A DNA stretch of 64,000 bases from CAZCEC01 sp964497615 (GCA_964497615.1 CAZCEC010000002.1:124001-188000), one strand, 5' to 3'. Positions 49,421 through 58,198 are shown, counted from the stretch's first letter. The notes: generated by a model not told the origin, from the sequence alone. Translations and numbers: made by a program.

Positions 49421-51016
49421 ATGACCCTGCCTGGAAAGACCCATTGTCGGCCAACATTGTACAAGTTGCTGCTGCTGATCAGCGCGGTGGCGCTGGCGGC
49501 GTGCGGCCTGGCGCCGGTGCAAGCCACGCCGGCCCCGAGCGCGCCCAGCAAGCAGCCCGTCACGAAAACCCTGCTCGCCCTCGTCGACGCTGAGGAAATG
49601 CTGGCGGAAACGCTCACGGTCAGCCCTGACCGGCAGCACGCCGCGTATGTGGTGCAGCCCGAAGGCTCGCCCGCCTATGTGGTCTATGATGGCCAGCGCC
49701 AAGGGCCGTACACGCGGGTCGGCTTTGAAGAAGGCGGCGCCCCGCTCCTCTTCAGCCCCGACGGCCAGCACCTGGCTTACATGGCCGTCTCGTCCAACGG
49801 GTATGTGATCGTGCTGGACGGCGAAGAACAGGGACCCTATGAGCAGGTGATTGTCGACTCGGTAGTATTCAGCCCCGACAGCCAGCGGCTGGCCTACGGC
49901 GCCGTCGACCGCAGCGGCAACGCGTTTGCGGTGGTGGATGGGCAGCGCGGCCCGGCCTATGACCAGGTGGACCGGCCGCGCTTCAGCCCCGACAGCCAGC
50001 GGGTGGGCTACTCGGCGCGCCGCGGCGGCCAATGGTTCATGGTGGTGGATGGGCAGGCGGGCCGGGCGTACGAGGATGTGTATGCCTGGGCGCCCTTCAG
50101 CCCCGACAGCCAGCATGTGGCCTATCGCGCCAGCCTGGGCGACGGAACCTTTGTGGTGCGCGATGAGACCCCCGACCCGGCCTTTGACGCCGTTGACGTT
50201 GGCTCGCTCACCTTCAGCCCGGACAGCCAGCGCCTGGCCTACGTGGCCGTGCAGGACAATCAGTCGGTCGCGATGCTGGATGGCCAGGAATACGGGCGCT
50301 ACGAGATGGTGTATGGCGCCAGCCTGTTCTTCAGCGCCGACAGCCGGCGCCTGCTGTATGTGGCCAGCGAAGATGACTTCTGGTACACCGTGGTGGAGGG
50401 GATGGAGTTTGGCCCCTACGTCTACCTCGACCTGCCGGTCTTCAGCGACGACGGCCAGCACTATGCCTTCCTCGCGGTCGCTGGCAGTCAGATGCAGATC
50501 ATCGTGGACGGCGAGACGCGCGTGACGCAAGACTGGACGGCGGGCGGCTGGCTGCGGTTCCTGCCCGACAGCCAGACCTTGACCTATGTGCAGGTGGCGC
50601 AAGACCAGTGGATGCTGGTGGTGGGCGACCAGGCCTATGGGCCGTTCGAGGCGCTCAATCAGCCGGTGTATAGCCCGGACGGCGGCCGGGTGGCACTGGC
50701 CGCCGAGGTGGATGAGAAAGTGTTCCTGGTGGTGGATGGCGAGCCCTCAGCGCCGTACGCGGCGATGGGCCAGCCGGTGTTCAGCCCCACGGGCGCGCAC
50801 CTGGCGGTGACCGTGACGGAGAATGGGCTGACGTACATGCTGGTCGACGGGCGCCGCGGCGAGGGCTTTGACCTGATCTGGGGTGCGGAGACAGGCGCGG
50901 CGCACTTTGACTCGGCGCACAGCCTGCGCTATGTGGCGCGGCTCGGCGACCAGCTGGTCATGGTAGAGCACCGTCTGCCCACGCGGATGCACCGCCCGAA
51001 TCCGCCGGCTGACTAG
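49421..51016 (+). CDS. Beta-propeller lipoprotein
   Basis: A 531-residue exported protein. The lipobox LAAC ends a classical signal peptide (about 15-27), so it is probably anchored by an N-terminal diacylglyceride-Cys. The rest is ten or so repeats of about 43 residues, each with FSPDSQRLAY-like and VVDGQxGPxYDxV-like strands, as in PD40/WD40-type propellers. No catalytic residues are visible; a binding or scaffolding role is probable. A strong GGAGAGGAG ribosome-binding site precedes the ATG. Confidence 0.8.
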   Translation: MTLPGKTHCRPTLYKLLLLISAVALAACGLAPVQATPAPSAPSKQPVTKTLLALVDAEEMLAETLTVSPDRQHAAYVVQPEGSPAYVVYDGQRQGPYTRVGFEEGGAPLLFSPDGQHLAYMAVSSNGYVIVLDGEEQGPYEQVIVDSVVFSPDSQRLAYGAVDRSGNAFAVVDGQRGPAYDQVDRPRFSPDSQRVGYSARRGGQWFMVVDGQAGRAYEDVYAWAPFSPDSQHVAYRASLGDGTFVVRDETPDPAFDAVDVGSLTFSPDSQRLAYVAVQDNQSVAMLDGQEYGRYEMVYGASLFFSADSRRLLYVASEDDFWYTVVEGMEFGPYVYLDLPVFSDDGQHYAFLAVAGSQMQIIVDGETRVTQDWTAGGWLRFLPDSQTLTYVQVAQDQWMLVVGDQAYGPFEALNQPVYSPDGGRVALAAEVDEKVFLVVDGEPSAPYAAMGQPVFSPTGAHLAVTVTENGLTYMLVDGRRGEGFDLIWGAETGAAHFDSAHSLRYVARLGDQLVMVEHRLPTRMHRPNPPAD

Positions 51017-51022
51017 CTTGGG

Positions 51023-53545
51023 TCAGCGCCGCACCAGCGGCAGGTACACCACCTTATCCACCGCCTCGTCGAAGCCGATGTCGAAGCCGGGGCCGTCCGG
51101 GCGCGGGTCGCCGTCAAAGTCGGTGGCGATGGCAAAGTCGGCGCCGGCGTCAATCGCCGCCGAGCCGCGGCGCAGGTGGTAGTCGTCCGCGGCCGGGTTG
51201 ATGAAGCGCGGGTCGCCGCTGGTGTCGTTGGTCCCGCCCGTCATCACCCCCACCTTGGGGCTGCTCACGCCAAAGAACAGGTTGTAGTCCGCGTACACAC
51301 TGCCGGCGCTGAGGCGGCGGAGGCCCGTGCTGTAGGTGGCCACCAGGGTGTCGATGATCTGCACCGTGCCGCTGACCACGTCAATGGCGGCCCCGGCGCC
51401 CAGGGTGGGGCTGGCGATGGTGGTGTGCACCACGTTCACCGCGCCCCCGGCAGCCAGGTAGAGCGCCGCGCCCGCCGTGCCGGCGCTGTTGCGGGCGAAC
51501 AAAGCATTTACCACCGAGCCGTCGCCCGACTGGTGGGCCACGCCGCCGCCCATGCCCGCCGCGCGGTTGCCCAGGAACTGCGTGGCGGTGACGGCCAGAC
51601 CGCTGGCCGCGCGCAGGCCCCCGCCCAGACAGCCGGCCTCGGTGCAGGTGTTGCCGGCCAGCACGCTGCCGCTGAACGCGGCCGTGCCCGAGACCGAAGC
51701 GCCGCCGCCGCCGCCCAGGCTGGTGTTGTGGACGAATTCGGTGTTGGCCGCGCTCAGCGTGCCGGGGACGTCGAAGACGTCGGCCACCCACAGCCCGCCG
51801 CCCACGCAGCCCGCTTGATTGCAGCTGTTCCCCTGCAGCACGCTGTCATTCAGGACCGTATCCACGGACCGGATCGCGCCGCCGCCCGCCCCGGCCGTGT
51901 TGCTCAGGAAGTCCGAGCCCGCGACGTCCGCGTTGTCGAAGGAGTATAGGCCGCCGCCGGCCAGGGCGGCGTGGTTACCCTGAAACACCGCGTCGGTGAG
52001 ATAGGCGCTGCTATCCGCGTAGGCCCCGCCGCCCGTGCCTTGGGCCGTGTTGCTGATGAAGGCCGTGCCGATCACGGTCAGGGCGAGATTGGACCAGGCC
52101 CCGCCGCCCGCGCACCCGGCGTTGAGGCAGGCATTGCCCTGATACACGCCGCCTTCGATCCAACTGGCATAGGCCAGCGAGCCGCCGCCGGAGCCTTTGG
52201 AGGTGTTGCTGAGGACGTGGCTGTCCTTGATGAACAGGGTGAACGCGTTAAGCCCGCCGCCGGTGCAGCCATCCGTCAGGCAGGCATTGTTCAGGAACAG
52301 GGTGTTGGTGAGCACGGCCCGCTCCATGCCCCCGGCCCCGCCGCCGCCGATCGCCGCCTGGTTTTCAATGAACTGGGTGCCCATCGCATCCAGGCGGCTG
52401 CCCCCCGCGCCGAAGTATATGCCCCCGCCATAGCCGCTGGGGCTGAGGTTGCCTTGGAACAGACCGCCGCTGAGGGTCGCCGACCCGCCGACGCGGACGC
52501 CGCCGCCGTAATCGGATGCGGTGTTGCTCATCACGACACTGTCGGTCATGGCCAACTGATTGGCGTAGAGTCCGCCGCCAGTGCCCGATGAGGCGTTCGC
52601 CTGGAACAGGACGCCCGTGAGAGTGGCATAGGCGGCTGAAGCGCCGCCGCCGCCAAAGATCGCCACATTGCCAGTGAAAACCGAGCCGACCGCGGCGAGG
52701 GTGCCGCTGGTGTACAGCCCGCCGCCGATGCAGCCGGCCTGAGTGCAGGCATTCTGTTGGAACAGGCCGCCCGAGAGTGTGACGGCCGTGTTCGCCATCA
52801 GGCCCCCGCCGTTCAGGCGGGCGGTATTCGTGTAGAACGTGGTCCCGGTGAGCGTGGCCGTGCTGGCATACAGCCCGCCGCCCTGGCAGCCGTCGACGGT
52901 GCAGGTGTTGGCCTCCAGGCGGCTGCCGAGGAGGGTGGCATCGACAAAGGTCGCCACGCCGCCGCCAAGGACCGCGGCCGTGTTGCTCTGCACCAGGCTG
53001 TTGATCAGGCGCACCGACTGGCCGAAGATGCCGCCGCCCACAAAGCTGGCCTGGTTGTTGATGACGCGGATGTTCTCCAGCCGCGGCTGCGCGCCGTTCA
53101 CCAGCAGCAGGCCGCCGCCTGAGCCCAGGAAGCCCAATTCACTGCCGCCGGTGAACGTCAGCCCGGAGATGACAACGGAGCTGTTCACGACGGCGCCGGT
53201 GGCGGTGAGCACGCGCTGGTTGGGCAGCGCATGCAAGATGACGGTGGCGCTGTTGACCCCGGTCAGGCTGACGGCCTTGCTGAGGGTGACGCTGGTGAGG
53301 TACGTGTTGGGCTGGATGACGATGGTGTCGCCGGGGTCCGCGCCGTCAATGCAGGCCTGCAACGTGGTGTCGCACGGGTTGCTGCCGGGGTAGGTGCGGG
53401 TCTGCGCCGTGGCCGCCCAGGCGGGCCGCGCCGCCGCCGCCAGCAGCAGGGCCGCCGCCAACCCGCCCAACGCGACGGCCAGCGCGCAGCCGCCCAGCCG
53501 GCCCACCAAGTGAAATCTCCAGTCTTGATGCACCTGTCCAGACAT
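51023..53545 (-). CDS. Secreted right-handed beta-helix protein with paired-Cys repeats
   Basis: An 840-residue surface protein. The signal peptide is at about 1-44. The N-terminal polymorphic-membrane-protein-like start (PCDTTLQACIDGADPGDTI) is followed by more than twenty beta-helix coils rich in NTAxxxGGG. Six coils carry N-x-C-x4-G-C-x-GGG with two cysteines. Towards the end is the choice-of-anchor Q-type stretch (GDPRFINPAADDYHLRRGS). The C-terminal YLPLVRR is a typical Chloroflexota tail, perhaps a sorting signal. The binding target is unknown. Confidence 0.8.
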   Translation of the reverse strand: MSGQVHQDWRFHLVGRLGGCALAVALGGLAAALLLAAAARPAWAATAQTRTYPGSNPCDTTLQACIDGADPGDTIVIQPNTYLTSVTLSKAVSLTGVNSATVILHALPNQRVLTATGAVVNSSVVISGLTFTGGSELGFLGSGGGLLLVNGAQPRLENIRVINNQASFVGGGIFGQSVRLINSLVQSNTAAVLGGGVATFVDATLLGSRLEANTCTVDGCQGGGLYASTATLTGTTFYTNTARLNGGGLMANTAVTLSGGLFQQNACTQAGCIGGGLYTSGTLAAVGSVFTGNVAIFGGGGASAAYATLTGVLFQANASSGTGGGLYANQLAMTDSVVMSNTASDYGGGVRVGGSATLSGGLFQGNLSPSGYGGGIYFGAGGSRLDAMGTQFIENQAAIGGGGAGGMERAVLTNTLFLNNACLTDGCTGGGLNAFTLFIKDSHVLSNTSKGSGGGSLAYASWIEGGVYQGNACLNAGCAGGGAWSNLALTVIGTAFISNTAQGTGGGAYADSSAYLTDAVFQGNHAALAGGGLYSFDNADVAGSDFLSNTAGAGGGAIRSVDTVLNDSVLQGNSCNQAGCVGGGLWVADVFDVPGTLSAANTEFVHNTSLGGGGGASVSGTAAFSGSVLAGNTCTEAGCLGGGLRAASGLAVTATQFLGNRAAGMGGGVAHQSGDGSVVNALFARNSAGTAGAALYLAAGGAVNVVHTTIASPTLGAGAAIDVVSGTVQIIDTLVATYSTGLRRLSAGSVYADYNLFFGVSSPKVGVMTGGTNDTSGDPRFINPAADDYHLRRGSAAIDAGADFAIATDFDGDPRPDGPGFDIGFDEAVDKVVYLPLVRR

Positions 53546-53719
53546 ACGGCCGCCCTTCTGCCTGCACCGCGCTGAGGAGAATGTTGTTAGGTGGAGATTC
53601 TATGCCAGGGGCTGGCATAGTCAATGGGAAAGGCGTCGCCGGCCGCTCACGGCAGCCGGCGGAAGGCAGGCGGCCGCAGGCGTTCGGGCCGCGCCCGCGC
53701 GCGAGGGAATTGACCCTCG

Positions 53720-53728
53720 TGCTATACT
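53720..53728 (+). promoter_or_regulatory. Extended -10 promoter element
   Basis: TGCTATACT is an extended -10 box (TG-N-TATACT) about 60 bases before the GNAT start. There is no -35 box at the normal spacing, as is usual for extended -10 promoters. Confidence 0.4.
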
Positions 53729-53787
53729 CCCGGCACACGCCCCGCTGTACTCAGCGGCCCACACACCCACACGCCCGGACTGCCGTT

Positions 53788-54585
53788 ATGCCCCTCAACC
53801 CTGCCGAACTGCTGCCCGCCTACGACCTGGAGACCCGCATCAACCTGGAATATCCGGGGATGCGGCGCGACGTGCTGCGCGGGCCGGATGGCGCGCCCAA
53901 GCTGGTGCGCTTTGTGCGGCCCGCGCCCGAGCGCAGCTTTGTCAACTATCACCACCTGGACGCGGCGGAGATAGACGCCGCCATTGAAGCCGAGATGGCC
54001 TTCATCGGCGAGAACCAGTTGAGCTACGAGTGGAAGGTGCACGCCCACGACGCGCCGCCGGGGCTGGGCGAGCGGCTGCTGGCGCATGGGTGGACCGCCC
54101 AGGACCCGGACGCGGTGATGGTGCTGGACCTGAACGCCGCGCCCGCCGCCCTGCTGAAGCCGGTGACGGCGGATGTGCGCGCCATCACCACCCGCGACGG
54201 GCTGGGCGACGTGATCCAGGTGATGACGGCGGTGTGGGGCGGCAACTTCGACTGGATTACGCGCCGGCTGGGCGGCCACCTGGAGATCCCCGGCTACCTG
54301 AACGTGTACGTGGCCTACGCCGAGGGCGCGCCGGCCTGCGCGGCCTGGGTGTACTTCCTGCCGGGCAGCCAGTTCGCCAGCCTGTGGGGCGGCTCCACCG
54401 TGGCGCACCTGCGCGGGCAGGGGCTGTACACGGCGGTGTTGGCGGCGCGGGTGCAGGCGGCGCAGGCGCGCGGCTACCGCTACTTGACCATCGACGCGGG
54501 CGATATGAGCGGGCCGATTGTGGCGCGGCACGGCTTCGAGGCCCTGACCACAGCCGTATCCTACAACTGGCCGCCGGAGGCTTGA
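53788..54585 (+). CDS. GNAT-like N-acetyltransferase
   Basis: About 265 residues. The C-terminal half contains the acetyl-CoA-binding GNAT core (GGSTVAHLRGQGLYTAVLAARV, then RGYRYLTIDAGDMSGPIVARHGF). The N-terminal half is a degenerate GNAT-like domain, as in tandem GNAT proteins. Substrate unknown. The ATG at 53788 is chosen because upstream frame sequence is intergenic. The last base is shared with the next gene's ATG, so translation is coupled. Confidence 0.8.
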   Translation: MPLNPAELLPAYDLETRINLEYPGMRRDVLRGPDGAPKLVRFVRPAPERSFVNYHHLDAAEIDAAIEAEMAFIGENQLSYEWKVHAHDAPPGLGERLLAHGWTAQDPDAVMVLDLNAAPAALLKPVTADVRAITTRDGLGDVIQVMTAVWGGNFDWITRRLGGHLEIPGYLNVYVAYAEGAPACAAWVYFLPGSQFASLWGGSTVAHLRGQGLYTAVLAARVQAAQARGYRYLTIDAGDMSGPIVARHGFEALTTAVSYNWPPEA

Positions 54586-55100
54586 TGGGCAGCTTGCCGG
54601 AGGCTGGACTGACGGTACTCGTGACAGGCGGCATCGGGCTGACTTTTGCGCTGGTGGCGGCGATCCTGATCGGCATTGGCTGGATCAATCACCGCCGCGC
54701 CCAGGCCAGCCAGCAGTGGCCGATGGTGCTGGGCCGCGTGACCGGGGCGCGGGTGGAGGCCAACCCGAGCGACGATGGCGGCCCCACCTACAGCCCCACC
54801 ATCCGCTATGCCTACGACGTCGGCGGCCGCATGTACACCAACGCCCGGCTGGCGTTTGGGGGCGTGACCAACGACAGCAACCCGGCGGTGGCCCAGCGGG
54901 CGGTGGCGCGCTATCCGGCCGGGGCCATTGTCCAGGTGTATTACAACCCGGCCAACCCGCAGGACGCGGTGCTGGAGCGGCGCGCGGGCATCAGCCGGTT
55001 CATGTTTGGGTTGGGCGGGGTGTTCCTGGTGCTGGGGTGCTGTCTGCCCGTGGCGGCTGGGGGGGTGGTGGCGGCGGGCCTGTTGATGCAGCCCAGGTGA
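54585..55100 (+). CDS. DUF3592-type membrane protein
   Basis: A 171-residue protein with one N-terminal helix (about 10-32) and one C-terminal helix (about 138-165). Between them is an extracytoplasmic beta domain with YSPTIRYAYDVGGRMYTNARL and YPAGAIVQVYYNPANPQDAVLE, the DUF3592 signature. Function unknown. It begins at the TGATG overlap with the GNAT gene. Confidence 0.8.
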   Translation: MGSLPEAGLTVLVTGGIGLTFALVAAILIGIGWINHRRAQASQQWPMVLGRVTGARVEANPSDDGGPTYSPTIRYAYDVGGRMYTNARLAFGGVTNDSNPAVAQRAVARYPAGAIVQVYYNPANPQDAVLERRAGISRFMFGLGGVFLVLGCCLPVAAGGVVAAGLLMQPR

Positions 55101-55203
55101 CGGGCGGTCCAGGGCAAGCGCGCCTTGGCGCAGTGGGCGGGGGTATCCCGCCGAACCGTTGACGGCCTGGCCCGGCCGGCGGGATAGCGCGATTCGGCAC
55201 TGG

Positions 55204-55212
55204 TGGTAGAAT
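55204..55212 (+). promoter_or_regulatory. Extended -10 promoter element for the DinB-like gene
   Basis: TGGTAGAAT matches the extended -10 pattern (TG-N-TAGAAT), about 80 bases before the ATG at 55293. No -35 box at 17 bases. Confidence 0.4.
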
Positions 55213-55292
55213 ACGGGCTTGGAGTCCTGGCGGCCTGCGGCGGGGCGGCCCCAGGAGTTACTTGTTGCCCGGAGGCATGCTGGCGTCTCGAC

Positions 55293-55880
55293 ATGGATAA
55301 ACCGACCCTGATTCGCACCCTGCAAACTGAGCGCGAGGGCTATGAGGCCTTGCTGGCCGCCATCGGCCCGGAGCGCATGACCCAGCCCGGCGTGGACGGC
55401 GACTATTCCGTTAAGGATGTGGCCGCGCACCTGCTGATGTATGAGCGCTGGCTGGCGGACTGGCTGGCGGCGGCGCAGCGCGGGCAGTTCCCTTTACCTT
55501 CGGCCATGGAAGAGCCGGATGTGGACTTCCGCAATGGGCTGTTCTACACGCTCAACCAGGACCGGGCGCTGGACGATGTGCTGGCCGAGAGCCGCGCCGT
55601 GCACCAGCGCCTGCTGGACCTGATCGCGGCGGTGCCCGAAGCCGACCTGGACAACCCGGCGCGCACCGATTGGTGCGTGGTGCCGTATTGGAAGGCCAGC
55701 CGCCCCCTGTGGCAGGCCCTGCTCAACGACACGGTGGAGCACTATCAGCAGCACCGCCCGGCGCTGGAGGCGTGGTGGCGGGCCGGCCAGCCCCAGGCCA
55801 GCCCCAAGCCCCGGCCGGCGTGGGCCCCGCGGCTGCCGCGCCTGGCGCGCGCCCCCAAGACCAGCGACTCAGGCGACTAG
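55293..55880 (+). CDS. DinB/ClbS-like four-helix protein
   Basis: A 195-residue protein. LIRTLQTEREGYEALLAAI, VDGDYSVKDVAAHLLMYERW (first His of the metal triad) and the later NDTVEHYQQHRP (last His) are the DinB/ClbS pattern. ClbS hydrolyses colibactin; DfsB-like members act as bacillithiol-type S-transferases. Which, if any, applies here is not known. The Pro/Arg-rich 35-residue tail is unusual. ATG at 55293 begins the domain cleanly. Confidence 0.75.
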   Translation: MDKPTLIRTLQTEREGYEALLAAIGPERMTQPGVDGDYSVKDVAAHLLMYERWLADWLAAAQRGQFPLPSAMEEPDVDFRNGLFYTLNQDRALDDVLAESRAVHQRLLDLIAAVPEADLDNPARTDWCVVPYWKASRPLWQALLNDTVEHYQQHRPALEAWWRAGQPQASPKPRPAWAPRLPRLARAPKTSDSGD

Positions 55881-55937
55881 CTCACGCTTCGCTCAGTTCG
55901 CCAATATCGGATCTGGTCCGCGCTGAACCTGCGGCAG

Positions 55938-56576
55938 CTACCACGCAACGGGGCGGTGAAAGACGCCGGTTTCATCCTGCAACACGGGTGGAAACTGGCA
56001 GTCCCGGATCAGGCCGGCCCGCAAACGCTTGACGGCGGTGGCATGCTGCACGAGCGTCCAACTTGTCTTATGCCGATGCGGGTTGACGACTGTGACCGGC
56101 AGCCCCAGTTCCTGCGTCACAATCCGGATAGGTTCGGCCAGGTCTGAGTCGTTGCTCACCAGGACGGCGTGCTCAAATACGCCTCGATGTACGCCTCGAT
56201 GAGCGTCATTGACCAAGTGGGCGGCGATGTTGACATCGGAGCCTTTTTCTTCGGTCTTTAGGACAGTGGCGAACTTCGGCTGATGGGGTGGGCTGCCAGC
56301 CAGGACCATGGGGACGGCATGGGATTGGAAACTGCCCAGGATGATCTGCAAGCTCGGCAAGGTCTTGAGCGCGCGCAAGTACATGAGTTGCCGATTGGGC
56401 TTGTCGGGATCGTTTGGGCGGGCAGACACAATGGCCGTGAAGTACTTGATGGAAACAACTGTGTCGTTGGGGAACAGCCTTTGAGCCATGTCGAGCAAGT
56501 TCAGCCACTTGTCGGACGTGCCCTTGACGGCCCCGTAGTAGAGATTGAAACCATCGACGAAGACTGACGTGCGCAT
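55938..56576 (-). CDS. NYN-domain protein (PIN-like putative ribonuclease)
   Basis: A 212-residue protein of the NYN (LabA/DUF88) family, a PIN-like nuclease fold. The candidate acidic active site is Asp8 (VFVDGFNLYYG), Asp114 (KGSDVNIAAHL) and Asp143/Asp145 (VSNDSDLAEPI). Such proteins are thought to cut RNA, though few substrates are known. The ATG at 56576 begins the conserved strand; the longer frame upstream is leader RNA. The gene has its own strong promoter and a structured leader of about 80 bases. Codons are less GC-biased than neighbours, hinting at transfer. Confidence 0.85.
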   Translation of the reverse strand: MRTSVFVDGFNLYYGAVKGTSDKWLNLLDMAQRLFPNDTVVSIKYFTAIVSARPNDPDKPNRQLMYLRALKTLPSLQIILGSFQSHAVPMVLAGSPPHQPKFATVLKTEEKGSDVNIAAHLVNDAHRGVHRGVFEHAVLVSNDSDLAEPIRIVTQELGLPVTVVNPHRHKTSWTLVQHATAVKRLRAGLIRDCQFPPVLQDETGVFHRPVAW

Positions 56577-56656
56577 CGGTGTGGCCCCTGAATAAATGCA
56601 GAGACCGTATCTTTCGATACGGTCTCGCGCCCCGGCGCCGAAGCGCCAGGGGGGAT
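56577..56656 (-). ncRNA. Structured 5' leader: UUCG hairpin then GAAA hairpin
   Basis: Read on the minus strand, GGCGC-UUCG-GCGCC (56647-56634) is a stem with a C(UUCG)G loop, extended by a U-G and three C-G pairs. It is followed within a few bases by GAGACCGUAUC-GAAA-GAUACGGUCUC (56626-56601), a perfect 11-base-pair stem with a GNRA loop. Nearly the whole leader is paired. AGGGG about 8 bases before the ATG is the ribosome-binding site. UGCAUUUAUU after the second stem could also make it a weak attenuator. Confidence 0.65.
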
Positions 56657-56662
56657 ACACTT

Positions 56663-56691
56663 AATATAGCCGAGACGGCGCGGGGTGTCAA
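56663..56691 (-). promoter_or_regulatory. Near-consensus sigma-70 promoter for the NYN gene
   Basis: TTGACA (56691-56686), a spacer of exactly 17 bases, and TATATT (56668-56663). The -35 box overlaps the stop codon of the upstream esterase gene. The predicted start is about 56656, right before the first leader hairpin. Confidence 0.8.
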
Positions 56692-57779
56692 TCGAACACG
56701 GGCCGCGCTTCATGTGGATTCGGACCATACAAGTTCAGTAGCCCCCGCCACAACACATTCCGCCAGGAAGGATAGTTGTGGCCGCTGCTTTGCTCGTGGT
56801 AGGCCACGGCGTAGCCGCGCGCCCGGAGCCGGGCGGCCATGCGGCGGTTGGGAGCTAGAAACCACTCGTGTAAGCCGCAATCCAGCCACAGCCGCAGGGG
56901 CGGCGGCGGCAGGAGGTCGATCAGGTCTTCGATCACCGAGCGGTGGTAGAGCCGGTGGTCGGGGTGGTCGGCCCCAAAGGCGCCCGACTCGCACAGCACG
57001 TTGGTGAAGACCTCCGGCGCGCGCAGGGCGGCGTAGAGCGACATCAGCCCGCCCATCGAGGCACCCATGATGCCCCAGCCGCCAGCGTCAGGCTCGCTGA
57101 GCGGCAAATGCGCCCGCGCCAGCGGCAGCACGCAGTCCAGCAGGAAGGCGAGATTGGCGTCGCTGCACGCATACTCCAACAGCCGGGCCGCTCCCCCGTT
57201 GGCCACCAGCGCCAGCGCGATGGGCCGGATGCGTCCCTGCGCGATCAGGTTGTCCACGATGACGGGCAGCCGCGCCTTGGTGAGATAGTTCTGCCCATCC
57301 AGCACCACCACCAGGGGGCACGGGCCGGGCGCGGGTGGGCGGTATAGATAGACCGTGCGCTCCGCGCCGGTGATGTAGCCGTGCGTGGACACCGCGTGTT
57401 CGCTTACCTGGCCCACGGGCGCGCCCGGCTGCGGCTGGGCCAGGGGCGTGTCGGCCCAGTCGGGCATCCAGAAGAAGTTGTTGGTGCCGGCCAGGCCGTT
57501 ATCGGCGGAGCGGGGGTTGAGGGGATCGAGGCTTTGGCCCTCGTCGAGCACGAAGCCATATTCGAGATAGGCGTCGCGGGGAAAGGTGAGGCTGGCCGCC
57601 CACACGCTGGGCCCGGCGGGCTGCATGGCGATGGGCGCGCCGTTGTGCCAGTGGGTGAAGTCGCCCACGATGCTCGGAGCGCGCTCGCCCTGCCACACAA
57701 ACGTAGCGGTGGCGCCCTCGATGAGCGGCGTGCCGGATTGAACGGCGCGGGCGAGCAGGTCGTTGGCGGGGGGCGGCAT
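56688..57779 (-). CDS. Enterochelin esterase-like alpha/beta hydrolase
   Basis: A 363-residue protein. The N-terminal 110 residues form a CBM48/early-set-like domain (SIVGDFTHWHNGAPIAM, YLEYGFVLDEG). The catalytic alpha/beta-hydrolase domain has the nucleophile elbow GASMGG (Ser241). The last conserved His is in SSGHNYPSWR. This resembles Fes/IroD-type siderophore esterases and the YieL group, but no siderophore genes are nearby, so the ester substrate is open. It is read toward the NYN gene. Confidence 0.83.
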   Translation of the reverse strand: MPPPANDLLARAVQSGTPLIEGATATFVWQGERAPSIVGDFTHWHNGAPIAMQPAGPSVWAASLTFPRDAYLEYGFVLDEGQSLDPLNPRSADNGLAGTNNFFWMPDWADTPLAQPQPGAPVGQVSEHAVSTHGYITGAERTVYLYRPPAPGPCPLVVVLDGQNYLTKARLPVIVDNLIAQGRIRPIALALVANGGAARLLEYACSDANLAFLLDCVLPLARAHLPLSEPDAGGWGIMGASMGGLMSLYAALRAPEVFTNVLCESGAFGADHPDHRLYHRSVIEDLIDLLPPPPLRLWLDCGLHEWFLAPNRRMAARLRARGYAVAYHEQSSGHNYPSWRNVLWRGLLNLYGPNPHEARPVFD

Positions 57780-57903
57780 GGGCGTTGGTCTCCGGGTCAG
57801 ATGCTTGGCGGCGGGCCGTCAGCCGGGGCAGCGGCTGGGACCGATACAATAGAAGCAGTATTCTAAACCGGAAGCGGGGCATTGCCAGCCCCAGGAGGAC
57901 AGC

Positions 57904-58029
57904 ATGCACATCCTGCATCTCATCGAGCGGCGGTTCGGGGCGCGGGCGGGCGGCGTGACGGCGGCGCTGCTCGTTTTGTCGCTGAGCGGTCTGGGGTTGG
58001 GGCTGGGCCTGCTGTTGTTCAGCCGCTAA
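57904..58029 (+). CDS. Small single-helix membrane peptide (41 residues)
   Basis: MHILHLIERRFGARAGG precedes a Leu/Gly-rich helix and ends LLFSR. The ATG at 57904 has a perfect AGGAGG at 57893-57898, 5 bases upstream, and a TATTCT box lies at 57859-57864. The ribosome-binding site and the clear amphipathic-basic then hydrophobic layout argue that it is real. The function is unknown; it might be a membrane-protein regulator or assembly factor. Confidence 0.6.
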   Translation: MHILHLIERRFGARAGGVTAALLVLSLSGLGLGLGLLLFSR

Positions 58030-58058
58030 CCGCCGGCCGCGGCGCGACCGGCCTTCCG

Positions 58059-58115
58059 TTTCGCCCGAACCGTTCTCCAGGTTCGCCCGAACCGTTCTCC
58101 AGGTTCGCCCGAACC
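58059..58115 (+). repeat. 22-base tandem repeat containing a GGTTCG-CC-CGAACC hairpin
   Basis: Two and a half units of 22 bases (TTCGCCCGAACCGTTCTCCA and two more) at 58059-58080, 58081-58102 and 58103-58115. Unit junctions create GGTTCGCCCGAACC at 58080-58093 and 58102-58115. It lies between the small membrane peptide and the lipoprotein gene. Confidence 0.75.
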
Positions 58116-58198
58116 TTTGGGCGGGTCCACGAGTTAATTAACGGCGGCCCCGCACGGGCCGCCGCGCACCACCACCCACCACGGAGGCGAGGACGCAC

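Noticed and set aside
58059..58124. Short tandem repeats considered as a CRISPR array
   Set aside because: Units are directly adjacent with no unique spacers, and there are no cas genes in the window.
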